NCBI RefSeq assembly: GCF_000718515.1
Contig: NZ_JNZS01000012.1
Span: 124,001-188,000 of the forward strand
Direction: 5' to 3'
DNA: 64,000 nucleotides
Source: Micromonospora parva
GTDB lineage: Bacteria > Actinomycetota > Actinomycetes > Mycobacteriales > Micromonosporaceae
The notes beneath the pieces are model-generated. The model was not told where the DNA came from and did not search any database. It saw only the letters and a program-made list of their open reading frames with translations. Positions 53,028-61,224 of this stretch are shown here, in pieces. Position 1 is the stretch's first letter. Every line of letters begins with the position of its first letter. A program made the position numbers and the translations under genes.

Positions 53028-54290
53028 ATGAGACAGCGCGCAATGTGGTCGGCCGTCCTCGTTGTGGGCCTGGCCCTGGCCGGTTGTGGAAGTGCTAGCG
53101 ATTCGGGCAAGTCAACCAGCTCGGACGGCAAGTTGGTGGTGTGGGACTGGAAGTCCGGCGAGCCGTTCGCCAAATCCTATCTGGACAAGGCCAAGGCCGA
53201 CTTCAAAAAGAAGCACGCCGACGTCGAGGTCGAGTTCGTCGCACAGCCCTTCGATCAGTACTACACCCTGCTCGGTGCGGCGATTCAGTCCGGCAAGGGC
53301 CCGGACGTCATGCTGTTCAACGGTGGCGGCCAGATCCGCGACCGGGTGGACGCGCTGGTGCCCCTCGACGAGTACGTGGCCGAGGACAAGCAGCGGCTGG
53401 CCGGTTGGGAGGCGTTCACCAAGGACGGCAAGATCTACGCCGCCCCGGTGACGCTGCAGGGTTACCCGATCTACTACAACAAGGCGATCTACCAGAAGGC
53501 CAACCTCGACCCGGCGAGCCCGGCCACCACCTGGGACAAGTTCGTCGCCGACTGCGCCGCCATCGCCAAGGCCGGTTCCAAGTGCTTCGCCCTCGGCAAC
53601 AAGGAGGGCGTCGGCATCCAGTTCTGGATCTCCAGCATGGGCTCGACGACCCTCACCGCCGCCGAGTACGACGCCTGGATCGCCGGCAAGCGCGACTGGA
53701 ACTCGGCCAACGTCAAGCGGCTCTTCCAGCTCTGGAAAGAGACCGGCGACAAGAAGATGAACAGCGACGGGGCCAACTCGACCGCCATGTTCAACGACTC
53801 CTTCGCGCTCTTCCAGTCCGGTAAGGCCGCCCACGTCATGGGCCTGATGTCGGACGTGGGTCACTGGCAGGACTTCAACGAGTTCCTCACCCCGGAGAAG
53901 CTCGGCGTCATGAAGGCCCCGGTCGTCACCGCCGGCACCACCCCGAGCCTTCCCTACGACGGCGGCATCGGCTACGCGGTCGCCAAGTGGACGAAGGACC
54001 CGAAGATGGCCGCCGACCTGGCGCGCTCGCTGAGCTCGGCCGAGGCGTTGAAGGCCTTCTACGCTGACGCCGGCGCGATCGCCGCCGACACCACCATCGA
54101 CGTGTCGGCGGGCGGCCCGGCGGTCTCCACGATCGTCGGTGAGCTCAAGAGCGGCAAGCCCGCTCTGCACGTGGCGCTCTCCTCGAAGACGATCGACCTG
54201 ATGGGGCGCCTCTCCCAGCAGCTCCTCAGCGGTTCGATCACCGTCGACGAGGTGGTGAAGCAGTTGGCCGCTTCTGACCAGGCGGGCTGA
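53028..54290 (+). CDS. Sugar ABC transporter substrate-binding lipoprotein (second system)
   Basis: 420 residues from ATG 53028, with AGAGGTGA upstream. The lipobox is VGLALAGCGSAS. The solute-binding fold shows KLVVWDWKSGEPFAKSYLDKAKADFKKKHADVEVEFV, QSGKGPDVMLFNGGG, GKIYAAPVTLQGYPIYYNKAIYQKANLDP and GGIGYAVAKWTKDPK. It is the first gene of an operon with two permeases and five catabolic genes. The sugar is likely the substrate of those enzymes. Confidence 0.93.
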   Translation: MRQRAMWSAVLVVGLALAGCGSASDSGKSTSSDGKLVVWDWKSGEPFAKSYLDKAKADFKKKHADVEVEFVAQPFDQYYTLLGAAIQSGKGPDVMLFNGGGQIRDRVDALVPLDEYVAEDKQRLAGWEAFTKDGKIYAAPVTLQGYPIYYNKAIYQKANLDPASPATTWDKFVADCAAIAKAGSKCFALGNKEGVGIQFWISSMGSTTLTAAEYDAWIAGKRDWNSANVKRLFQLWKETGDKKMNSDGANSTAMFNDSFALFQSGKAAHVMGLMSDVGHWQDFNEFLTPEKLGVMKAPVVTAGTTPSLPYDGGIGYAVAKWTKDPKMAADLARSLSSAEALKAFYADAGAIAADTTIDVSAGGPAVSTIVGELKSGKPALHVALSSKTIDLMGRLSQQLLSGSITVDEVVKQLAASDQAG

Positions 54291-54294
54291 CCTC

Positions 54295-55275
54295 GTGCCA
54301 ATGGGAAACACGCAACCATCGGTCCGTCCGGCTTCGGCCGGACGGGCCGGCGGGGCGGCAGTCACCCCCGTCGCCCATCGCAGCGGCGCACGACCGCGTC
54401 GCGCCCGTGGCGGCCCGGGGGCCGAGCGTTACGCCCCCTACATCCTGGTCGCCCCGGCCGTCCTGATCATCGTGCTGCTGCGGCTCTACCCGCTGATCCT
54501 CGGCGTCAACTTCTCCTTCACCGGCGACGGCGCGCAGAACGGCACAGCGGTCGGATTCGGCAACTACCGCGAGCTGTTCGCGGACCCGCTGTTCCGGACC
54601 GCGCTGAGCAACGTCGGGCTGCTGGTGCTGCTGCTGCCGGTGGCGGTGGCGATCCCCGGTCTCCTCGCGACGTTCATCTACCTGCGGGTGCCGGGTCACC
54701 GCTTCTACCGCAGCGTCTACTTCTTCCCGGCGGTGCTCTCGCCGGTCATCGTCGGTGCGATCTTCAACCTGCTGCTCGCCTTCGACGGCCCGCTCAACGC
54801 CGTGCTCGGGTCGGTCGGTGTCGGTCCGGTGGACTGGCTCGGGGACCCGGACATCGCGATGTTCATGGTGGTGGGCGTGCACATCTGGGCCACCTTCGGG
54901 ATGGCGCTGGTGGTGTTCCTCGCCGGCTTCGCCACGCTGGACGCCGCGCTCCTGGACGCTGCCCGGGTGGACGGGGCGTCGCTGCGTCAGGTCGTCTGGC
55001 ACGTGGTCGTTCCGAGCCTCGCCCGGACCATCCAGTTCGTCTTCGTGACCACGATGATCGGGATGCTGACCTCGATGTTCGGGTTGCTCTTCGTGATGAC
55101 CAGCGGCGGCCCGGAGGGCTCGACGTACCTGCCGGAGTACTACATCTGGATCCAGCAGGGCCAGATGAACCGCCCGGCCCTCGCGTCGGCAGCGTCGACG
55201 ATCCTCTTCGTGATCATGCTGGTGGTGGGGCTCATGCAGATCAAACTGCTGGAACGAGCGGGGAAGGAGGACTGA
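54295..55275 (+). CDS. Sugar ABC transporter permease, MalF type (second system)
   Basis: About 326 residues; GTG 54295 or ATG 54301 is the start, neither with a strong ribosome site. After an Arg-rich N-terminus come six membrane helices. The EAA loop is LDAALLDAARVDGASLRQVVWHVVVPSLARTIQF. It forms the channel with the permease at 55275. It follows the binding protein closely and ends one base into the next ATG. Confidence 0.92.
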   Translation: MPMGNTQPSVRPASAGRAGGAAVTPVAHRSGARPRRARGGPGAERYAPYILVAPAVLIIVLLRLYPLILGVNFSFTGDGAQNGTAVGFGNYRELFADPLFRTALSNVGLLVLLLPVAVAIPGLLATFIYLRVPGHRFYRSVYFFPAVLSPVIVGAIFNLLLAFDGPLNAVLGSVGVGPVDWLGDPDIAMFMVVGVHIWATFGMALVVFLAGFATLDAALLDAARVDGASLRQVVWHVVVPSLARTIQFVFVTTMIGMLTSMFGLLFVMTSGGPEGSTYLPEYYIWIQQGQMNRPALASAASTILFVIMLVVGLMQIKLLERAGKED

Positions 55276-56102
55276 TGTCTCGCATCCGACTGGGACGGTG
55301 GCTGATCGCCGTCCCGATGGCACTGCTCGCGCTGGCGACGATCTACCCCCTGCTCTTCACCGCCAACGTCGCGATGAAGACGCGGCGCGACTACATCCTC
55401 GACCGGTTCTCGCTGACCGACGCGCTGCGCTGGGAGAACATCAGCATGGCGTGGAGCAGCGTCGGCATGGGCCGCTACTTCGTCAACTCGCTGTTCGTGG
55501 TGACGGCGTCGGTGCTCCTGCTGCTGCTGTTCGGGTCGATGGCCGGCTTCGCCCTGAGCCAGCTGCGGTTCCGTGGCTCATCGGCGTTGTTCCTGGGTTG
55601 CCTCGCGGGGCTCTTCATCCCGTTCCAGGTGATCATGGTGCCGCTCGCCCGGATCATGGCCGACACCGCGCTCATCGACACCTACCCGGGCCTGATCCTG
55701 GTCTACGTGGCCCAGTTTCTGCCCTTCACGGTCTTCCTCATGACGAGCTACTACAAGGGCATCCCGCCGGAGATCGTGGACGCCGCGCGGATCGACGGCA
55801 GCACCGTGTACGGGGTGTACCGCCGGATCATGCTGCCCCTGGGCACCCCGGCGCTGCTGTCGGTCGGCATCCTCAACGCCCTGTTCTGCTGGAACGACGT
55901 CCTCATGGCGCTGGTGATGATGCCCTCGGCCGACCACCGGACGCTCATGATCGGGGTGACCTCGTTGCGCGGGCAGTACTCCGACAACATTCCCACCTTC
56001 GCCTCGGGTGTGCTGATCGCCGCGATACCCGTCCTGTTGGTCTACCTGTTCCTCCAGCGCCAAATTGCCGACGGCGTCGCCGCCGGTTCCACGAAGGGTT
56101 GA
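55275..56102 (+). CDS. Sugar ABC transporter permease, MalG type (second system)
   Basis: 275 residues from ATG 55275, overlapping the prior stop by one base. Six membrane helices and the EAA loop IPPEIVDAARIDGSTVYGVYRRIMLPLGTPALLSV are present. No ATPase follows, so the system probably uses a shared ATPase elsewhere (MsiK in Streptomyces). Confidence 0.93.
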   Translation: MSRIRLGRWLIAVPMALLALATIYPLLFTANVAMKTRRDYILDRFSLTDALRWENISMAWSSVGMGRYFVNSLFVVTASVLLLLLFGSMAGFALSQLRFRGSSALFLGCLAGLFIPFQVIMVPLARIMADTALIDTYPGLILVYVAQFLPFTVFLMTSYYKGIPPEIVDAARIDGSTVYGVYRRIMLPLGTPALLSVGILNALFCWNDVLMALVMMPSADHRTLMIGVTSLRGQYSDNIPTFASGVLIAAIPVLLVYLFLQRQIADGVAAGSTKG

Positions 56103-56103
56103 C

Positions 56104-57327
56104 ATGCGGATCACGGGATATCGGACGCTCACGACGGTCCAGGAGTGGGGGCGACCCGTCGGCGACGCCAACGGGGTGTTCGCCGACGGGGTGGTCCCCG
56201 TCTCGATCGTCATCGTCGACACCGACGAGGGAATCTCGGGAATCGGCCTCGGGCCGCACGTCGAGATAGAGCGGATCTTCGCAGCCGTCGAGGGCGAAGA
56301 CCCCCGTGCCGTGACGTCCCTGTACGACCGCATGTTGCGGCACACCTTCAAGGCGGGCCACGCGGGGCCGGTGTTCGGCACCATCGGCGCGCTGGACACC
56401 GCGCTCTGGGACATCAAGGCGCAGGCCGCCGGCGAACCGCTGTGGCGGCTGCTGGGCGGAAGCGACCGGCGGGTCACCGCCTACGCGTCCGGTCTGGACA
56501 TCGGGCTCACCGACGACGAACTCGTCGCGGAGTACGAGGTCTACGCGAGCCACGGCCTCCGGGCGGCCAAGCTCAAGGGCGGGCTCGACATCGAGCACGA
56601 CAGGCGCCGCCTCGGGCTGGTCAAGGAGGTCCTGACCGAGGCCGGGAAGGGGCAGCGGCCGGGCCTCATGCTCGACGTCAACGAGGCGTGGACGCGCAAG
56701 CAGGCTGTCCGGCACGTCTGCGAACTGGAACGTACGCTGGATCTCATCTGGATCGAGGAGCCGGTCCGGCGTTGGGACGCCGAGGGTCTCGCCGCGGTGA
56801 GCCGGGGCGTGTCCGCGTCGGTAGCCACCGGCGAGAACCTCACCGGGCTCGAACAGTACCGTCCGCTGATCGCCGCCGGCGCTGTCGACATCGTCCAGAT
56901 GGCGGCCGTCTGGGGGGTCACCCACTTCCTGCGGGCGTCCGCCCTGGCCCACGCCCACGACCTGCCGGTCAGCCCGATCGGCAACAGCCCGATCGGGCTG
57001 CTGCACGCCGCGACCTCGGTGCCGAACCACCTGACGAGCGAGTTGCAGGACCTGCACCCGCCGGTCGGCGTCTCCCTCGACCTGCACGTCGAGGATGGCG
57101 CCTTCATCCTCGGTGACACACCGGGGCTGGGGGTCCGAGTGGACGAGGACCGGATCCGGGCGGCCAACCGCCGCCCGCAGGCGCAGACGGCCGACAGCCC
57201 CAACGTCCGGCCGGAGCGGGCCGGTCGGCGGCTGCTGGCCGGTGTCGACGGGGTGATCCCCACACGTCAGGTGCCGGTCACGTCGCTGCACCCCCACAAT
57301 GACGTGTCACCGACCGCACGGCACTGA
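56104..57327 (+). CDS. Enolase-superfamily sugar-acid dehydratase (mandelate racemase type)
   Basis: 407 residues from ATG 56104. The TIM-barrel carries the acid/base lysines AAKLKGG (Lys156, Lys158), metal ligands in LMLDVNEAW (Asp191), WIEEP (Glu218/219) and ATGENLTG (Glu244), and the late VSPIGNSPIGLLHA. This is the MR/MLE subgroup, which takes water from a sugar acid to make a 2-keto-3-deoxy acid, or racemises. Position with dehydrogenase and lactonase genes suggests dehydration of L-fuconate or a similar acid. The exact substrate is not proven. Confidence 0.85.
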   Translation: MRITGYRTLTTVQEWGRPVGDANGVFADGVVPVSIVIVDTDEGISGIGLGPHVEIERIFAAVEGEDPRAVTSLYDRMLRHTFKAGHAGPVFGTIGALDTALWDIKAQAAGEPLWRLLGGSDRRVTAYASGLDIGLTDDELVAEYEVYASHGLRAAKLKGGLDIEHDRRRLGLVKEVLTEAGKGQRPGLMLDVNEAWTRKQAVRHVCELERTLDLIWIEEPVRRWDAEGLAAVSRGVSASVATGENLTGLEQYRPLIAAGAVDIVQMAAVWGVTHFLRASALAHAHDLPVSPIGNSPIGLLHAATSVPNHLTSELQDLHPPVGVSLDLHVEDGAFILGDTPGLGVRVDEDRIRAANRRPQAQTADSPNVRPERAGRRLLAGVDGVIPTRQVPVTSLHPHNDVSPTARH

Positions 57328-57432
57328 GCTGACCGACAGAACAGGGAGACGTGGGTGCATCGCGACGGCGGTGCACCCACGACCATGCCCGGTCGGCACG
57401 ACCGACGTACCGACCGTCGAGACGGAGGAACG

Positions 57433-58458
57433 ATGAAGGCAGTCGTCTACCGGGGGGCGCGAAACCTCGGAATCGAGCACCGCGACCCGGAGCCACCGGG
57501 CCGGGGTCAGGTACGCATCGAGGTGGCGTACACCGGGATCTGCGGTACGGATCTGCACATCTACCACGGCGACATGGACGCCCGGGTTGGTGACTCCGCC
57601 GTCATCGGGCACGAGATGTCCGGCCGCATCGCGGCCCTCGGTGAGGGCGTGACCGGCTGGGAGGTCGGTCAGCCGGTCACCGTGATGCCGACCCGGCCGT
57701 GTGGACGCTGCGCCGCCTGCCAGCGGGGCAACTCCCACGTCTGCCACGCCATGAACTTCCTCGGCATCGACTCACCGGGTGCCATGCAGTCGTCCTGGAC
57801 GGTGCCGGTGGAGCTGGTCCTGCCACTTCCGCAGGAGTTGCCCCTCGACCACGCGGCGCTCGTCGAGCCGGTGGCGGTCGCCGTGCACGACGTACGCCGG
57901 GGGAACGTGACCGCCGACGACCAGGTGGTCGTCGTCGGTGGCGGACCGGTCGGCGTCCTCATCGCCACCGTCGCGCGCAGCCGTGGCGCGCGGGTCCTCC
58001 TCGTCGAGCCGGACCCGTTCCGCCGCGAGGTGGCCGAAGGGATCGGGGTCGAGGCCGTCGACCCGCTGTCGACCGATGTCGTGGCGCTGGTCAACGACCG
58101 TACCGACGGCGCGGGCGCCGACATCGCCTTCGAGGTGTCCGGCTCCGCCGCCGGTGTCACCACGGCGGTCGACGTCCTCACCACCCGTGGGCGGCTGGTG
58201 ATGGTGGCGATCCACCCCCAGCCCCGGGAGGTCAACCTGCACCGGTTCTTCTGGCGTGAGCTGGAGCTCCTCGGCGCCCGGCTGTATCAGCGCGACGACA
58301 TGGTGGAGGCGATCCGGCTGGTCGCCTCGGGTGCGATCCCGGCCCAGCGGCTCATCTCCCGGATCGAGCCGGTCGAGTCGGCCAGCGCAGCCTTCGCGGC
58401 GCTGGAGGGTGGCGGCGTGATGAAGGTGCTGCTCGACGTGCGGGAGGGTAACCAGTGA
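57433..58458 (+). CDS. Zinc-dependent alcohol dehydrogenase (MDR family)
   Basis: 341 residues from ATG 57433, GGAGGAACG upstream. The catalytic zinc site is ICGTDLHIYHGD with GHEMSGRIAALG, the structural zinc cysteines are CGRCAACQRGNSHVC, and the Rossmann motif is VVVVGGGPVGVLIA. LVEPDPFRREVAE suggests NAD(H). The family includes L-threonine-, sorbitol- and galactitol dehydrogenases. In this operon it probably oxidises a sugar alcohol, keto acid or lactaldehyde intermediate. Confidence 0.88.
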   Translation: MKAVVYRGARNLGIEHRDPEPPGRGQVRIEVAYTGICGTDLHIYHGDMDARVGDSAVIGHEMSGRIAALGEGVTGWEVGQPVTVMPTRPCGRCAACQRGNSHVCHAMNFLGIDSPGAMQSSWTVPVELVLPLPQELPLDHAALVEPVAVAVHDVRRGNVTADDQVVVVGGGPVGVLIATVARSRGARVLLVEPDPFRREVAEGIGVEAVDPLSTDVVALVNDRTDGAGADIAFEVSGSAAGVTTAVDVLTTRGRLVMVAIHPQPREVNLHRFFWRELELLGARLYQRDDMVEAIRLVASGAIPAQRLISRIEPVESASAAFAALEGGGVMKVLLDVREGNQ

Positions 58459-59216
58459 CGGCCCTGTTCGACCTGTCCGGACGGACCGCCGTGGTGACCG
58501 GGGCGCGGCGCGGTATCGGTCTCGCCATGGCCGAGGCGCTGGCAGTGGCCGGTGCCGACATCGTGGGCGTCTCCGCGCAGCTCGAAGCCGACGGCAGCGA
58601 GGTCGAGCGTCGGGTGCGCGCCGCCGGCCGCCGGTTCACCGCGTTGCGGGCCGACCTCGGCGACCGGGCGGCCGTGCACCGCCTGGCCCGCGACATCATC
58701 GCGCTCGGACCGGTCGACATCCTGGTGAACAACGGCGGCACGATCGCCCGGACCCCGGCCGCGGAGCACCCGGACGAGATGTGGGACCAGGTGATCGAAG
58801 TGAACCTCAGCAGCCAGTTCATCCTCAGCCGGGAGATCGGCCGGACGATGGTCGAGCGCGGCCGAGGGAAGATCGTTTTCACCGCGTCGCTGTTGAGTTT
58901 CCAGGGCGGCATCACCGTCCCCGGTTACGCCGCGTCGAAGTCCGGCGTGGCCGGCCTCACCAAGGCGCTGGCGAACGAGTGGGCGGCCCACGGGGTGAAC
59001 GTCAACGCCATCGCGCCCGGCTACATCGCCACCGACAACACGCAGGCGCTGCGCGACGACCCCGATCGCAACCAGGCGATCCTCGGCCGCATCCCGGCCG
59101 GGCGGTGGGGCCGGGCCGACGATCTCGGCGGCGCCACGGTGTTCTTGGCGTCGTCCGCGTCGGACTACGTCAACGGCGTGGTGCTGCCCGTCGACGGCGG
59201 CTGGTTGGGCCGATGA
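58455..59216 (+). CDS. SDR-family oxidoreductase, 2-keto-3-deoxy sugar-acid type
   Basis: 253 residues from GTG 58455, overlapping the ADH stop by four bases. TGARRGIG is the cofactor loop, NNGG the core motif, and TASLLSFQGGITVPGYAASKSGV holds the Ser-Tyr-Lys catalytic set. VNAIAPGYIATDNT and VLPVDGGWLGR resemble KduD and gluconate 5-dehydrogenase. Oxidation of the 2-keto-3-deoxy product of the dehydratase would fit. Confidence 0.88.
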   Translation: MTALFDLSGRTAVVTGARRGIGLAMAEALAVAGADIVGVSAQLEADGSEVERRVRAAGRRFTALRADLGDRAAVHRLARDIIALGPVDILVNNGGTIARTPAAEHPDEMWDQVIEVNLSSQFILSREIGRTMVERGRGKIVFTASLLSFQGGITVPGYAASKSGVAGLTKALANEWAAHGVNVNAIAPGYIATDNTQALRDDPDRNQAILGRIPAGRWGRADDLGGATVFLASSASDYVNGVVLPVDGGWLGR

Positions 59217-60091
59217 CGGGCGCACCGGAGCCCGGCCGCGCCGGGATCGTCGACGCACACCACCACCTCTGGGTCCGGGCCCGGCACCCGCAGTCGTGGA
59301 TCGACCCGGTGACCATGGCGGCCATCGACGCCGACTTCGAACCCGCCGATCTCGCGCCGCTGGCACGGGCGGCCGGGGTCACCGCGACCGTGGTGGTGCA
59401 GTCCATTCCCTCGGTGGCGGAGACGGTGGACCTGCTGGGCATCGCGGCCGAGGACACAGTGATCCGTGGGGTCGTCGGCTGGGTGGACCTGACCGCCGAC
59501 GATGTCGCGGAGCGCCTCGACCGGCTACGGTCCGCTCGGGGCGGGGAGCGTCTCGTCGGCATCCGCCACCTCGTGCAGTCCGAGACCGACCCGGCGTACC
59601 TGGACCGCCCGGACGTCCGCCGGGGGATCGCCGCGGTGGGGGCCGCCGGCCTCGTCTTCGATTTGTTGGTACGCCAGCACCAGCTCCCCATGGCCGCGCG
59701 CCTCACGCGCGACCTGCCCGAGGTGAGCTTCGTCCTCGACCACCTGGCCAAGCCGGCGATCGGTCGTCCGGAGATGGCGCAGTGGAGCCGGGGCCTGCGG
59801 TCGTTGGCGGCCTCGCCGAACACCACGGCGAAGCTCTCCGGGCTGGTGACGGAGGTGCCGGGTTCGGCCTGGACGCCGGGGGACCTGCGACCCGCCGTCG
59901 AGGACGCGCTGGACGCGTTCGGGCCGGACCGACTGATGTTCGGCTCGGACTGGCCGGTCTGCCTGCTCGCCAGCTCGTACCAGCGGTGGGTGGACACCGT
60001 GGCGGAGCTGCTGGACGGCCAGGACGCGGCCGACCAGGCGTCGGTCTGGGGCGCGACGGCACGCCGCGCCTACGGGCTGGAGACGTCATGA
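59213..60091 (+). CDS. Amidohydrolase-family lactonase (amidohydrolase 2)
   Basis: 292 residues from ATG 59213, overlapping the SDR stop. VDAHHHLWVR is the metal-binding start. VVVQSIPSVAETVDLLG, VGIRHLVQSETDP, FVLDHLAKP with GRPEMAQW, LSGLVTE and RLMFGSDWPVC match the L-fuconolactone/L-rhamnonolactone hydrolase group in COG3618. It would open the sugar lactone made by the aldo/keto reductase or ADH. Confidence 0.9.
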   Translation: MTGAPEPGRAGIVDAHHHLWVRARHPQSWIDPVTMAAIDADFEPADLAPLARAAGVTATVVVQSIPSVAETVDLLGIAAEDTVIRGVVGWVDLTADDVAERLDRLRSARGGERLVGIRHLVQSETDPAYLDRPDVRRGIAAVGAAGLVFDLLVRQHQLPMAARLTRDLPEVSFVLDHLAKPAIGRPEMAQWSRGLRSLAASPNTTAKLSGLVTEVPGSAWTPGDLRPAVEDALDAFGPDRLMFGSDWPVCLLASSYQRWVDTVAELLDGQDAADQASVWGATARRAYGLETS

Positions 60092-61095
60092 TGACGCGTG
60101 CGCTGCCGCGCCGGCCGGGGACACGTCTCACCGAGCTGGGCTTCGGCGCGGCCCAGGGAGGCAACCTCTACCGGGCGACGACGGACGAGGAGTTCGCCTC
60201 GGCCGTCGACGCCGCGTGGGAGGCGGGCGTCCGGTACTTCGACACCGCGCCGCACTACGGTCTCGGGCTGTCCGAACGCCGCCTCGGCGTCGCGCTGCGC
60301 CAACGGCGGCGCGACGAGTACGTGGTGTCGACGAAGGTCGGGCGGCTCCTGGTGCCCTCGCCCGAGGACGCGCACCTGCGGGACTCCGACGGGTTCGACG
60401 TGCCCGCGACCCATCGGCGGGTGTGGGACTTCAGCCGCGACGGCGTCCTGCGCTCCATCGAGGCCAGCCTGGACCGGACCGGGCTGGACCGGATCGACAT
60501 CGTCTACCTGCACGACCCGGACGACCACTGGGAGCAGGCCGCGCACGAGGCCGTACCCGCCCTGGTCGACCTGCGGGACCAGGGCGTCGTGGGTGCCATC
60601 GGCGCGGGCATGAACCAGTCGGCGATGCTGGCGCGGTTCGTGCGGGAGACCGACGTCGACGTGATGATGTGCGCCGGGCGGTACACCCTGCTCGAACAGG
60701 GCGCCGCCGGTGACCTGTTGCCGGCCGCCGAGGACCGGGGGGTGGGCGTGGTCATCGCGGGCGTCTACAACTCGGGGCTGCTGTCGCGGGACCGGCCGCC
60801 GGCCGACGCCGTCTACAACTACCAGCAGGCGCCGGCGGCGGTGATCGAGCGGGCGCGGCGGATCGCCGCGGTCTGCGAGACGCACGGGGTGACCCTGCCG
60901 CAGGCGGCACTGGCCTTCGTCCGCCGGCATCCGGCGGTGGTGTCGACGGTGGTCGGCGTCCGCAACGAGGCGCAGGTGGCGGAGACGGTGCGACGGTCCG
61001 GGGTCGTCGTGCCGGAGGAGTTGTGGGAGGACCTGGCGGCGGCCGGGCTGCTCGCCGAGCCGCCCGGTCGGCGCTCCCCGGCCCCGCCCGACTGA
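60088..61095 (+). CDS. Aldo/keto reductase (L-fucose/D-threo-aldose 1-dehydrogenase-like)
   Basis: 335 residues; ATG 60088 overlaps the lactonase stop. The catalytic set is YFDTAPHYG (Asp, Tyr), STKVGRLL (Lys) and YLHDPD (His). LGFGAAQGGNLYRATTDEEFASAVDAAWEAGVRYFDT and GVIAGVYNSGLLS resemble bacterial L-fucose and D-threo-aldose dehydrogenases that oxidise a sugar to its lactone. It closes the operon and probably performs the first step. A large hairpin follows. Confidence 0.88.
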   Translation: MMTRALPRRPGTRLTELGFGAAQGGNLYRATTDEEFASAVDAAWEAGVRYFDTAPHYGLGLSERRLGVALRQRRRDEYVVSTKVGRLLVPSPEDAHLRDSDGFDVPATHRRVWDFSRDGVLRSIEASLDRTGLDRIDIVYLHDPDDHWEQAAHEAVPALVDLRDQGVVGAIGAGMNQSAMLARFVRETDVDVMMCAGRYTLLEQGAAGDLLPAAEDRGVGVVIAGVYNSGLLSRDRPPADAVYNYQQAPAAVIERARRIAAVCETHGVTLPQAALAFVRRHPAVVSTVVGVRNEAQVAETVRRSGVVVPEELWEDLAAAGLLAEPPGRRSPAPPD

Positions 61096-61143
61096 CGGCT
61101 GCGTTCGCCTCTGCCGCCCACCAGTGGGTGCGACGGTGACGAC

Positions 61144-61199
61144 GACGTCCCGGCCGGGACCGGTTCCGTTCCTCGGAGACCGGTCCCGACCGGGACGTC
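61144..61199. terminator. Large hairpin between convergent genes
   Basis: Arms of 21 bp with one mismatch (starting GACGTCCCGG and ending CCGGGACGTC) and a 14-base loop lie between the AKR and the sugar dehydrogenase genes. Confidence 0.8.
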
Positions 61200-61224
61200 A
61201 GCTGTTACCGCGAGAGCGGCGGGA

